Shown here one piece after another: positions 1 to 7,471 of a stretch of 13,011 bases of DNA. The notes under the pieces are model-generated. The model did not search any database. It was given only the letters and a program-made list of their open reading frames with translations, and was not told the DNA's origin. A program made the position numbers and the translations under genes. Source of the stretch: CAZIQY01 sp964541605 (GTDB taxonomy: Bacteria; Desulfobacterota; Syntrophia; Syntrophales; UBA2185); contig CAZIQY010000080.1 in NCBI GenBank assembly GCA_964541605.1, positions 1 to 13,011 of the forward strand, in the 5' to 3' direction. Each line of letters begins with the position of its first letter. The stretch's first letter is position 1.

Positions 1-1
1 G

Positions 2-286
2 CCTAATGATAATGAATGGCTGGTAAAGAACCGGGCGATACGTTATAAGATCAATCCTGATGTGGTGGCAATGGGACTGGCCGTCCGCAGCCTCTACCTT
101 GTAACCCGACACATCCCTCTCACTGATGCCGAGGCCCAGGCCATTGCCTACCACGACGGACAGTACATCGAGGACAACAAGATCGTGGCCCACAAAGAAG
201 AGCCCCTGACCCTGCTTCTTCACTGGGCCGATTACTGGACGGCGCATATTTATGAAGAGGGTCGGCAACAATCATTGTCATCATGA
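2..286 (+). CDS. HD-superfamily phosphohydrolase-like protein, 3' end only
   Basis: This reading frame is open from the left edge of the window to a TGA at 284-286, giving the last 94 residues of a protein whose start lies outside. The visible part is mostly helical. It carries a YHDGQY segment followed by an acidic loop and then a helix with LLLHWADYWTAH. This resembles the C-terminal helices of HD-domain hydrolases that act on nucleotides or other phosphate esters, where late His/Asp residues help hold the metal site. The main HD metal motifs would be in the missing N-terminal part, so activity cannot be judged. The stop is 8 bases before the next start, and that gene's Shine-Dalgarno overlaps this stop codon, so the two are probably co-transcribed. 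The family assignment rests on pattern recognition of a fragment and is moderate. Confidence 0.5.
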   Translation, partial: PNDNEWLVKNRAIRYKINPDVVAMGLAVRSLYLVTRHIPLTDAEAQAIAYHDGQYIEDNKIVAHKEEPLTLLLHWADYWTAHIYEEGRQQSLSS

Positions 287-294
287 GGTAGTTT

Positions 295-921
295 ATGATT
301 AGTATCAGCGATAAAGTGGAAGAGACCATCCGGGAATTCATTTGCGAATTCATTGAGCATCCCTACTTGTGTTACACAGAACACGGTCAGCATGCCCATT
401 TCTATCAAATGCTCTATGAGGTATTAGCTCCTTCTCAAAGATACCTTGAATGCATGGGTCAAAAGGTATGTGTAATCCAGAAAGAATATCCTACTGCCGG
501 CACTTTGGATAAACCACAAAGACAGCACTGGGATATTGCAATCATCAAATCTCCCGCAAAAAGCGCGCCCGAGAAGAAACCGTCCTATGATTATCTCAAG
601 TTGGAAGCCATTGTTGAATTCGGCATGAACGAGACAAAAGACCACTTAGGTGATGATATTAAGCGCATCTGTCATGCCGATGCAAACGCCGACCATAGAT
701 ACATTGTTCATCTGTATCGCTTGTCCAAAGCGGGCAATCAATTCTCAAAGCGAGACTGGTCGCCATCTTCAACACAGATATTGAAGGTAGATGAAGTAAA
801 AGCAATGATTTCCAGGGGGCAGTTGGTCACTATCTTCTATGGCATGTATGATGACACCAACAAATCCCAGAATGGTGTATGGATGATAAAGGACGGCGCT
901 GAACCGGAAAAGGTGATCTAA
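295..921 (+). CDS. Hypothetical protein, possible PD-(D/E)XK-like fold
   Basis: This encodes 208 residues, with ATG preceded by GAGGT at 285-289. I do not recognise the family with confidence. A central segment has the layout of a restriction-endonuclease-like core: EYPT at about 64-67, a strand WDIAII with Asp80, then LEAIVEFGMNE with Glu108, followed by a helix HLGDDIKRI and a hydrophobic strand YIVHLYRL. In PD-(D/E)XK enzymes the Asp and Glu would bind metal. The usual Lys two residues after Glu is a Gly here (E-F-G), so it may be a variant or an inactive member. There are no membrane segments or signal peptide. A 60-base line (361-420) is about 45% GC by hand count, lower than the flanking phosphatase and glycohydrolase genes appear. 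The next gene's ribosome binding site lies inside this gene's 3' end, so translation is probably coupled. Confidence 0.6.
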   Translation: MISISDKVEETIREFICEFIEHPYLCYTEHGQHAHFYQMLYEVLAPSQRYLECMGQKVCVIQKEYPTAGTLDKPQRQHWDIAIIKSPAKSAPEKKPSYDYLKLEAIVEFGMNETKDHLGDDIKRICHADANADHRYIVHLYRLSKAGNQFSKRDWSPSSTQILKVDEVKAMISRGQLVTIFYGMYDDTNKSQNGVWMIKDGAEPEKVI

Positions 922-925
922 AAAT

Positions 926-1474
926 ATGTTTAAAACACCTAATCTTCCTTTTCCCCGTTCCTACTGGGTCATCCCTGGCAAGCTCCTTGCTGGTTATTAT
1001 CCCGGTGACCGCAATAAGGATTTGATGGAGCAGAAGATGTCGGGACTTCTGGACTGCGGCATCCGGTGCGTCGTCAATCTGATGGAGCAGGACGAGCGGG
1101 ACCATGATGGTCTGCCCTTCGTGGACTATGCACCTGTTCTAGAGCGACTCACAGACAGCGGACCCTCTGTCGAATGTCACAGTATGCCCATTCGTGATCT
1201 CGATATTCCCACACCGGATTTTATGGCAAACATCCTCAATCGGATTGACGATGCCATCAACAAAGATTTGCCTGTTTATGTCCACTGCTGGGGAGGCCGG
1301 GGCAGAACCGGCACGGTCGTGGGCTGCTGGCTGATTCGTCATGGTATCGCCGAAACAACAACTGTCCTTGAGAAGATCCAGACAATGCGCCAATACGACC
1401 CCAGGGCACACTTTCCTTCTCCCGAAATGCCGGAGCAGGTCTGGATGGTCACCTCCTGGAATAAAGGACAGTGA
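926..1474 (+). CDS. Dual-specificity / tyrosine protein phosphatase family
   Basis: This encodes 182 residues starting with ATG, with AAGGTGAT at 910-917 eight bases upstream. The active-site P-loop is intact: HCWGGRGRTG with nucleophile Cys121 and Arg127 (CX5R), followed by the helix TVVGCWL. A likely general-acid Asp sits about 30 residues earlier in PIRDLDIPTP (Asp91 or Asp93). The length matches small cysteine-based dual-specificity phosphatases. They hydrolyse phospho-Ser/Thr/Tyr through a phosphocysteine intermediate, and some relatives act on phosphoinositides, RNA 5' ends or other phosphate esters. There is no signal peptide or membrane segment, so it is probably cytoplasmic. It lies 4 bases after the preceding gene and 13 bases before an ADP-ribosylglycohydrolase gene, which suggests the two hydrolases work on related modifications. 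The substrate cannot be read from the sequence. Confidence 0.9.
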   Translation: MFKTPNLPFPRSYWVIPGKLLAGYYPGDRNKDLMEQKMSGLLDCGIRCVVNLMEQDERDHDGLPFVDYAPVLERLTDSGPSVECHSMPIRDLDIPTPDFMANILNRIDDAINKDLPVYVHCWGGRGRTGTVVGCWLIRHGIAETTTVLEKIQTMRQYDPRAHFPSPEMPEQVWMVTSWNKGQ

Positions 1475-1487
1475 GAAAGGGATAATA

Positions 1488-2411
1488 ATGGACAGAATCC
1501 AACGCTACCGAGGCTGTCTTCTCGGCCTGGCCGTGGGTGATGCCTTGGGTACCACGCTTGAATTCAAATCACCGGGTACATTCAAACCCATCACCGACAT
1601 GCTCGGCGGCGGCCCATTTCAATTGAAGCCCGGTCAGTGGACCGACGACACCTCCATGGCCCTCTGCCTCGCTGAAAGCCTCATCGAATGTCGGGGCTTC
1701 AATCCGCAAGATCAGATGGAACGATACGTCCGCTGGTGGAAGGAAGGCCACCTGAGCAGCACGGGAAGATGCTTCGACATCGGCAACACAACCCGGGCGG
1801 CCCTCTCTGCCTTCCTGAGAACTGGGAATCCCTTCAGTGGCCCGACTGATTCACGCAGTGCCGGCAATGGCTCTCTTATGCGCCTTGCCCCTGTTCCCAT
1901 GTTTTATGCTGGACATCCCGAAGAAGCCATTGAGAAATCCGGCGAAAGTTCCAGAACAACCCACGGCTCCGGATTCTGCATCGATGCCTGCCGCTACTTT
2001 GGCGGACTCATCGCGGGCGCTCTGTCAGGAACAGAGAAAGAGGAACTGCTGGCCGATCATTATGCTCCGATCCCCGGATATTGGAAAACACATTCCCTGA
2101 TTTCTGAAATCGATGACATCGCCGCAGGCTCGTTCAAGAAAAAGAATCCCCCGGAAACCAGGGGTACGGGCTATGTCGTCCAGTCCTTGGAAGCTGCCCT
2201 CTGGGCCTTCCATAAAAGCAACACCTTTGAAGAAGGCTGCCTGATGGCTGTCAATCTCGGCGATGATGCCGACACCACAGGGGCGATTTACGGACAGATT
2301 GCTGGGGCATATTATGGTGAAGAGGGCATCCCGGAAAAGTGGCTGGCAATAACAGCCATGAAAAATATGATTCTCGCTTTGGCAGATAATATTTCTCGGA
2401 TAACTCCTTGA
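1488..2411 (+). CDS. ADP-ribosylglycohydrolase family protein (DraG/ARH-like)
   Basis: This encodes 307 residues. I chose the ATG at 1488 because AAAGGGAT lies just upstream and the protein then begins with the family's usual N-terminal helix leading into GLAVGDALG (13-21). A longer in-frame reading from 1341 would overlap the phosphatase gene and has no support. All expected binuclear Mg motifs are present: WTDDT at 51-55, NGSLMR at 127-132, TTHG at 157-160, and NLGDDADTTGA at 256-266 near the C-terminus. The family removes ADP-ribose from proteins (as DraG does for nitrogenase reductase) or from small molecules and nucleic acids. The N-terminal GDALG and C-terminal GDDADT together form the metal site, so the enzyme looks complete and active. 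It sits in a tight run with the phosphatase upstream and a small zinc-ribbon gene about 20 bases downstream. Nothing nearby indicates nitrogen fixation, so a role in reversing a toxin- or defence-related ADP-ribosylation is plausible but inferred. Confidence 0.93.
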   Translation: MDRIQRYRGCLLGLAVGDALGTTLEFKSPGTFKPITDMLGGGPFQLKPGQWTDDTSMALCLAESLIECRGFNPQDQMERYVRWWKEGHLSSTGRCFDIGNTTRAALSAFLRTGNPFSGPTDSRSAGNGSLMRLAPVPMFYAGHPEEAIEKSGESSRTTHGSGFCIDACRYFGGLIAGALSGTEKEELLADHYAPIPGYWKTHSLISEIDDIAAGSFKKKNPPETRGTGYVVQSLEAALWAFHKSNTFEEGCLMAVNLGDDADTTGAIYGQIAGAYYGEEGIPEKWLAITAMKNMILALADNISRITP

Positions 2412-2431
2412 ACTTTCATGGAAAATGGTAT

Positions 2432-2611
2432 ATGAAAACATGCAGCAGTTGCGGCCGCCCAATCGAAGAGGCAGAGTTCAATCCGGATAATCCCGCAGAA
2501 ATCCTGGGCGACCTCTTTCACGAATCAGTCAGTCCCGCTGATGATTCGGCCCTGTGCCCGACCTGCAAGGAAGATCTCGGCATGCTCAGCATCATGGGCT
2601 TTGGCGAGTGA
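2432..2611 (+). CDS. Small zinc-ribbon protein (two CxxC knuckles)
   Basis: This encodes 59 residues from ATG at 2432, with GGAAAA at 2420-2425 as a possible ribosome binding site. An in-frame TTG at 2408 would add 8 residues and overlap the stop of the previous gene, but it has no clear Shine-Dalgarno. The four cysteines are arranged as C4-S-S-C7 and C42-P-T-C45 with an acidic 34-residue loop between them. This is a typical four-Cys zinc-binding layout and leaves little else in the protein. Such small proteins often act as protein-interaction or nucleic-acid-binding accessory factors. I do not recognise a named family. Its position between the glycohydrolase gene and the Schlafen-like gene suggests it belongs to the upstream cluster. 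Confidence 0.75.
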   Translation: MKTCSSCGRPIEEAEFNPDNPAEILGDLFHESVSPADDSALCPTCKEDLGMLSIMGFGE

Positions 2612-2638
2612 TTTTCATTTTAAAAAAGGTGATGAGTG

Positions 2639-4228
2639 ATGCCGCACACACGTTTACCGATCAATATTGACGAACTGCTCAAGGGACGAACCGTCGAGGG
2701 GGAGCGCCTGGAATTCAAGAAAGGGTGGAATCCGGAGGCCGTCATCCATACCCTTTGCGCCTTTGCCAACGACTTTCACAACCTGGGCGGGGGGTACATC
2801 ATCATCGGCATCGATGAGAAGGACGGTCAGCCCATACTGCCGCCTGCCGGAATCCCCGCGAACAGAATAGAAAAAATCCAGAAGGACATTCTCTCGCTGG
2901 GCTACAAGATACAACCTTCCTACCATCCTATCATCGCCCCTAATGTGATCCAGGGTCGCCATGTCCTGATCCTCTGGGCGCCGGGCGGCCAGACCCGTCC
3001 CTACAAAGCCCCTGTATCCCTCTCGAAGGAAGCCAGAGAGTTTGCCTATTACATCCGCAAGGCCTCCGCTACCGTCCGGGCGACCCGCAACGATGAAGTG
3101 GAACTCATAGGTTTGGCAGCCACCGTTCCCTTCGATGACCGGATCGCGCAGCAGGCGTCCCTCGACGATCTGGACTTGGCCCTGACCCGGGATTTTCTGC
3201 GGGAGGTGGGGAGCAAGCTCTATGATGACGCAACGGCTATGGACTTTGCCCAACTCTGCCGCCAGATGCACATTATCTCCGGCCCTGAAGAAAGCCTGAA
3301 ACCAGTTAATGTGGGGCTGTTATTTTTTAACGAAGATCCCGCCCGTTTCTTTTCCCAGACCCAGATCGACGTCGTCCAGTTTCCCGACGGACCGGGAGGC
3401 GACGTCTTCACTGAAAAGATTTTCAAAGGCCCTCTGAACCGCATGGTCAAAGAGGCCCTCGCCTATATCAATACCATCCTCATTGAGGAGATTGTTGTCA
3501 AGCAGCGTGGGAAACCCGAAGCGGAGCGCTTCTTCAACTACCCCTATGAAGCCCTGGAGGAGGCTCTCGTCAACGCCGTCTATCACCGTAGTTATGAGAT
3601 CCGGGAGCCCATCGAAGTCCGCATTCTACCCGATGGCGTCACCATTGCCAGCTACCCCGGCCCCGACCGATCCGTCAATCTGGACGACCTCCAAACAGGC
3701 CATGGCGTGACGCGCCGCTACCGGAACCGTCGTATCGGCGAATTTCTCAAGGAATTGAACCTGACCGAAGGCCGGGGCACAGGTATTCCAAAAATACTGC
3801 GAGCCATTCAGAAGAACGGCTCACCCCTGCCCGTCTTCGAAACGGATGAAGACCGGACTTATTTCGTGGCCAGATTTCCAATCCATCCAAAAGCGATTCA
3901 CCGCATCACGAAAGAAGAAAGGGCTGAACCAGAAGAACCTGGCACCAAGTTGGCACCAAGTTGGCACCAAGTTGGGACCAAGTTAGGGCTGGAGCCAGAG
4001 GAAATTATGAAAGTTCTGAACCTCTGCAAAAGTGCCCCAAAATTGACGGATCTTATGGAGGCATTCTCCTGGTCAGACCGAACAAAATTCCGCAACAAAT
4101 ACCTGAATCCTCTGATAAAAGAAGGTCTTCTCGAAATGACCATCCCCGAAAAACCTCAGAGCTCACTCCAGAGGTACCGGCTGACAGCGAAAGGTAAGGA
4201 ATGGCTGAAATATACGGAAAGTAAATGA
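2639..4228 (+). CDS. Schlafen/AlbA_2-domain ATP-binding protein with winged-helix C-terminus
   Basis: This encodes 529 residues. Start codons GTG 2636 and ATG 2639 are adjacent. AAGGTGAT at 2626-2633 gives better spacing to the ATG, so I use that. The N-terminal domain (about 10-140) has the Schlafen AlbA_2 pattern: EGERLEFKKG near 20-29, the helix CAFAND, then GGGYIIIGID. The middle and C-terminal part (about 290-415) resembles the GHKL-like ATPase module of the COG2865 group, with EALVNAVYHR at 308-317 as the N-box and EGRGTGIPKI at about 377-386 as a glycine motif. Residues about 450-529 look like a winged helix ending RYRLTAKGKEWL. Relatives are usually described as transcriptional regulators or ATP-binding proteins and are frequent in accessory and defence regions. 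A tandem 11-bp repeat encodes residues 435-449, the linker between the ATPase part and the winged helix. The next gene, a SNF2 helicase, starts 36 bases downstream, so this protein may regulate or sense for that module. Confidence 0.87.
   Translation: MPHTRLPINIDELLKGRTVEGERLEFKKGWNPEAVIHTLCAFANDFHNLGGGYIIIGIDEKDGQPILPPAGIPANRIEKIQKDILSLGYKIQPSYHPIIAPNVIQGRHVLILWAPGGQTRPYKAPVSLSKEAREFAYYIRKASATVRATRNDEVELIGLAATVPFDDRIAQQASLDDLDLALTRDFLREVGSKLYDDATAMDFAQLCRQMHIISGPEESLKPVNVGLLFFNEDPARFFSQTQIDVVQFPDGPGGDVFTEKIFKGPLNRMVKEALAYINTILIEEIVVKQRGKPEAERFFNYPYEALEEALVNAVYHRSYEIREPIEVRILPDGVTIASYPGPDRSVNLDDLQTGHGVTRRYRNRRIGEFLKELNLTEGRGTGIPKILRAIQKNGSPLPVFETDEDRTYFVARFPIHPKAIHRITKEERAEPEEPGTKLAPSWHQVGTKLGLEPEEIMKVLNLCKSAPKLTDLMEAFSWSDRTKFRNKYLNPLIKEGLLEMTIPEKPQSSLQRYRLTAKGKEWLKYTESK
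3941..3984 (+). repeat. Four tandem copies of an 11-bp unit inside the AlbA_2 gene
   Basis: The unit GGCACCAAGTT occurs three times perfectly (3941-3951, 3952-3962, 3963-3973) and a fourth time with one change, GGGACCAAGTT (3974-3984). Because 11 is not a multiple of 3, successive copies are read in different frames, giving GTKLAPSWHQVGTKL. No frame within the array contains a stop. Gain of one copy would shift reading into a frame that meets TAG at 3984-3986, directly after the array. Loss of one copy would shift into a frame that stays open to 4197 and gives a different tail of about 70 residues. Either change would remove the winged-helix domain. Confidence 0.97.
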
Positions 4229-4264
4229 TTTTAGCTTAAAGGTTTCTGTTTACAGGATATCCAC

Positions 4265-7200
4265 ATGAAGTTGATTAGCAATACCGGAACTAATCGCGTA
4301 ATCGATGCGTTGAGACAAAGCTTTCAATCCGGAGCTTCCCTGGACATCGCCACCCCATTTTTATCCCTGTTCGCCTTTTTCGAATTGCGAGACCTCTTAA
4401 ACCATGCAACGCATTCACGCTTGATACTACCCCTTGAAGCAGACGGAGACTTGACACTTCTTGGTTCTGTGGCGGATCGTCCGGCCCGCAATCGGTTTCA
4501 CGCGCGATGGCTTGCCCGGGAGTGTGCGAAGTGGATTCGTGAAAAAACCGATTTACGACAATCCTCAAGTCTTTTACCGCAATCAGCCTACCTTATCCGA
4601 CAGATCGGCACGGCCCAAAGTCGGATTATTACTGGAAACTGCCCACTTACAACAGATGGTTTGGGGCTCGCTCCGGGTAATCAATTCAGCTTGATCCAAT
4701 GTACGGAAACACCCGAAGAAGTGGAACTATTTGCCGCGTGGTATGAATCCCTATGGAACGCCATGCCTGCCTCTGAACAGGGAAAGGAAAAAATGCTGGC
4801 GCATCTTCGGGAGATTAGCGATCACCACACCGCCGCCGTCATCTATTACCAGATACTTTTTCAGCTCTTCAAGGCGCGCGGCGACGAACTCGACGAAGAA
4901 CGCATTGTTAAATCCGCCACGGGTATCAAGAACACTATTGTCTGGAAAAAGCTTTTCAAGTTCCAGCGCGACGGCGTCTTTGGCGCCATCGAAAAGCTGG
5001 AGCGATTCGGCGGATGCATCATCGCCGATAGCGTGGGTCTTGGTAAGACTTTCGAAGCGTTGGCAATCATCAAGTATTACGAACTTCGCAATGACCGGGT
5101 GCTTGTGCTGGTGCCCAAAAGGCTGCGCGATAACTGGACACTGTATAAGGCCAACGACCGCCGGAACTTTCTTGCACCCGACCGCTTCAACTACGACGTG
5201 CTGAATCACACCGATCTTTCCCGCGACAACGGATCTTCCGGTGACATCGACCTCGCCCATGTCAATTGGGGCAACTACGACCTCGTGGTCATCGACGAAT
5301 CCCATAACTTCCGAAACAAAACGACTCACCGCGACCGAGAGACACGCTATGATCGCCTCATGCGGCGCATCATCAGGGAAGGCGTCAAGACCCGCGTTCT
5401 CATGCTGTCCGCTACACCCGTGAATAACCGACTGGCGGACCTGCGTAATCAGATTGCTTTTGTCACCGAAGGGCAGGATACCGCCCTCTTCGATCACGGC
5501 ATTCCCAGCATCGATGCCACCACGCGCCTGGCTCAAAAACAGTTTAACCGTTGGCTGGCGATGGATGAAGGTGAGCGCACACCCGGAACACTGGTAGACA
5601 TGTTGGGCTTTGATTATTTTCAACTCCTTGACCTGCTGACCATCGCCCGCTCCCGTAAACATATCGAGAAGTATTACGGGACGGCTGAAACAGGACAGTT
5701 CCCTGAAAGGCTGAAACCTATCAATATCAAGCCGGATGTGGACCGCGCCGGCGAGTTCCATTCCATCCGTGAAATCAATAATGAGATTCGTCGTCTGAAC
5801 CTCGCGACATACGCCCCTCTGCGCTACGTGCTATCCCACAAGCAGGTGGCCTACGACGCAAAATACAGCACTGAAATTCGCGGCGGCGAGAGCTTCTTCC
5901 GCCAGGTGGATCGCGAGGAGAGTCTCGTACACCTGCTGCGCGTCAATGTGCTCAAACGCATGGAAAGTGCTGTATCTTCGTTTGCGCTGACCGTCGGACG
6001 TCAAATGGCCGACGTGGAGGCTACGCTTGCCAGAATCGAGGAGCATGCGGAATCGGTCGAGGAAGTGGACATCGACGACGTGGACATCGATGACCCGGCT
6101 TTCGAGCCTCTGCTTGTCGGCCGCAAGGTTAAGGTGTTGCTTCAAGACGTGGATCTCGTGCGCTGGAAGCAGGACCTTATCGAGGACCGAAACCGCCTGG
6201 CGACCCTTCATGCCGCCGCGAAACAGGTAGGCGCTGTTCGCGATGCCAAGCTCGACTCCTTGCGCAAGATTATCGAACAGAAGTGCATCAATCCCATCAA
6301 CCCAGGAAACCGAAAGGTTATCGTTTTCACGGCATTTGCCGACACCGCCCATTACCTTTATGAGCATCTCGCCCCTTGGGCGCTAAAAAATTTTAGCCTT
6401 CATAGTGCATTGGTGACTGGGACGGGGCGTAACAGGACAACGCTCCCCAACCTGCGCAAAGACCTCGCGGCCATTCTGACCGCATTTTCACCGCGTACCA
6501 AGGAACGTCCTGAAGAACTTGCCGGCGAGGGCGAACTCGAATTGCTCATCGCTACGGATTGCATCTCTGAAGGCCAGAACCTTCAGGACTGCGACTGGCT
6601 GATCAACTACGATATCCATTGGAATCCTGTCCGCATCATTCAGCGTTTCGGTCGTATCGACCGCATCGGCTCCCCCAACAGCCGCATCCAACTCGTCAAT
6701 TTCTGGCCAAATATGGAACTGGAGGAATACATTAACCTCGAACAGCGGGTCAGCGGGCGCATGGTACTCTTGGACGTCTCCGCCACCGGCGAAGAAAACC
6801 TCATCGAGCTTCAGTCCGGCAACCAGATGAACGATCTGGAGTACCGTCGCAAGCAGCTTCTTAAGTTGCAGGACGCCGTTATAGACCTTGAGGATCTCTC
6901 CAGCGGGGTTTCCATTACCGACTTGACGCTCACGGATTTCCGCATCGATCTGGCCGGTTTTCTCAAAGATCATCAGCATCAATTGGAACGACTACCTCTC
7001 GGCGTCTTCGCGGTTATGACGGCAAACGGCACGGGAGAAGTAGCCATACCACCCGGGGTCATCTTCTGCCTGCGCGCCGAAGGCGAGGCGGCCGTCAAGT
7101 CTGCCGAACCCGGTTATCCCCTGTCGCCTCATTATCTGGTTCATATCGGGGAAGACGGGGCTACCCTTTTACCCTTTACCCAGGCCAAGCAGCTCCTTGA

Positions 7201-7471
7201 TCGTTTGAGAAGGCTTTGCGTCGGACGGGACTATCCAGATACCGGTGCCTGCGCCCGTTTTGACAAATCCACCCGAAACGGGGAGCACATGGCCGCTATT
7301 CAGAAACTGCTCGCCGCCGCAGTCACTGCCGTCGTGGGTAAGAAAGAAGAGCGTGCCATTGCAAGCCTGTTTACCCCCGGCGGAACCCATGCAGGCAAGG
7401 GAGAATTTGCCGGCATGAACGATTTCGAAGTAGTTGCGTTTCTTGTGCTGCTGCCGGAGGATAGTGAATGA
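4265..7471 (+). CDS. SNF2-family DNA helicase with degenerate PLD-like N-terminus
   Basis: This encodes 1068 residues from ATG at 4265, with AGGA at 4254-4257. Residues 1-165 resemble the phospholipase-D-like domain that heads many defence-associated helicases. TGNCPLTTDGLG at about 123-134 matches the usual Gly/Ser-Asn-hT..GL stretch, but the catalytic HxK is not visible: the expected place reads PQSAYLI. The helicase core is intact. It has Q/F-region KFQRDGVFGA, Walker A DSVGLGKT at 255-262, DESH at 344-347, motif III SAT at 382-384, the second RecA lobe with VIVFTAF, ATD at 763-765 followed by SEGQNLQ, and motif VI QRFGRIDRIG at 793-802. An acidic linker around 601-610 comes from a small duplication. 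SNF2/superfamily-2 ATPases translocate on double-stranded DNA. The gene overlaps the next by 4 bases (ATGA), so the two products are almost certainly made together. In DNA restriction-like islands such helicases drive translocation for a partner nuclease or methyltransferase, and that role is inferred here. Confidence 0.93.
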   Translation: MKLISNTGTNRVIDALRQSFQSGASLDIATPFLSLFAFFELRDLLNHATHSRLILPLEADGDLTLLGSVADRPARNRFHARWLARECAKWIREKTDLRQSSSLLPQSAYLIRQIGTAQSRIITGNCPLTTDGLGLAPGNQFSLIQCTETPEEVELFAAWYESLWNAMPASEQGKEKMLAHLREISDHHTAAVIYYQILFQLFKARGDELDEERIVKSATGIKNTIVWKKLFKFQRDGVFGAIEKLERFGGCIIADSVGLGKTFEALAIIKYYELRNDRVLVLVPKRLRDNWTLYKANDRRNFLAPDRFNYDVLNHTDLSRDNGSSGDIDLAHVNWGNYDLVVIDESHNFRNKTTHRDRETRYDRLMRRIIREGVKTRVLMLSATPVNNRLADLRNQIAFVTEGQDTALFDHGIPSIDATTRLAQKQFNRWLAMDEGERTPGTLVDMLGFDYFQLLDLLTIARSRKHIEKYYGTAETGQFPERLKPINIKPDVDRAGEFHSIREINNEIRRLNLATYAPLRYVLSHKQVAYDAKYSTEIRGGESFFRQVDREESLVHLLRVNVLKRMESAVSSFALTVGRQMADVEATLARIEEHAESVEEVDIDDVDIDDPAFEPLLVGRKVKVLLQDVDLVRWKQDLIEDRNRLATLHAAAKQVGAVRDAKLDSLRKIIEQKCINPINPGNRKVIVFTAFADTAHYLYEHLAPWALKNFSLHSALVTGTGRNRTTLPNLRKDLAAILTAFSPRTKERPEELAGEGELELLIATDCISEGQNLQDCDWLINYDIHWNPVRIIQRFGRIDRIGSPNSRIQLVNFWPNMELEEYINLEQRVSGRMVLLDVSATGEENLIELQSGNQMNDLEYRRKQLLKLQDAVIDLEDLSSGVSITDLTLTDFRIDLAGFLKDHQHQLERLPLGVFAVMTANGTGEVAIPPGVIFCLRAEGEAAVKSAEPGYPLSPHYLVHIGEDGATLLPFTQAKQLLDRLRRLCVGRDYPDTGACARFDKSTRNGEHMAAIQKLLAAAVTAVVGKKEERAIASLFTPGGTHAGKGEFAGMNDFEVVAFLVLLPEDSE
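6065..6094 (+). repeat. 15-bp tandem duplication encoding an acidic linker
   Basis: GTGGACATCGACGAC at 6065-6079 is followed at once by GTGGACATCGATGAC, which differs at one silent base. It encodes VDIDDVDIDD (residues 601-610) between the two helicase lobes. It is in frame and probably only extends a flexible acidic linker. Confidence 0.9.
7456..7471 (+). promoter_or_regulatory. GGAGG ribosome binding site and ATGA stop/start overlap
   Basis: GGAGG at 7456-7460 lies seven bases before ATG 7468. The ATG overlaps the TGA (7469-7471) of the helicase gene. The arrangement is typical of translational coupling and fixes the start of the DUF4391 gene. Confidence 0.85.

Noticed and set aside
1341..1487. 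Longer N-terminus for the ADP-ribosylglycohydrolase
   Set aside because: It would overlap the phosphatase gene out of frame and encode a low-complexity, Arg/Ser-rich lead. The ATG at 1488 has a good ribosome binding site and fits the family start.
2609..2630. Possible rho-independent terminator (T-rich then A-rich stretch)
   Set aside because: There is no GC-rich stem; the A-run leads into the Shine-Dalgarno of the next gene.
2654..3271. A 205-codon minus-strand open frame
   Set aside because: It is opposite the AlbA_2 domain coding region and shows no family features; it is a by-product of codon bias.
3941..3984. CRISPR-like array
   Set aside because: The 11-bp units are contiguous with no spacers and lie inside a coding gene.
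4229..4264. Promoter before the SNF2 gene
   Set aside because: No convincing -35/-10 pair with proper spacing is visible in the 36 bases; only the ribosome binding site is clear.
4751..5761. A 336-codon open frame on the minus strand
   Set aside because: It lies wholly inside the SNF2 helicase gene, whose motifs Walker A and DESH fall in the same bases. The antisense translation has no recognisable domain and no ribosome binding site.
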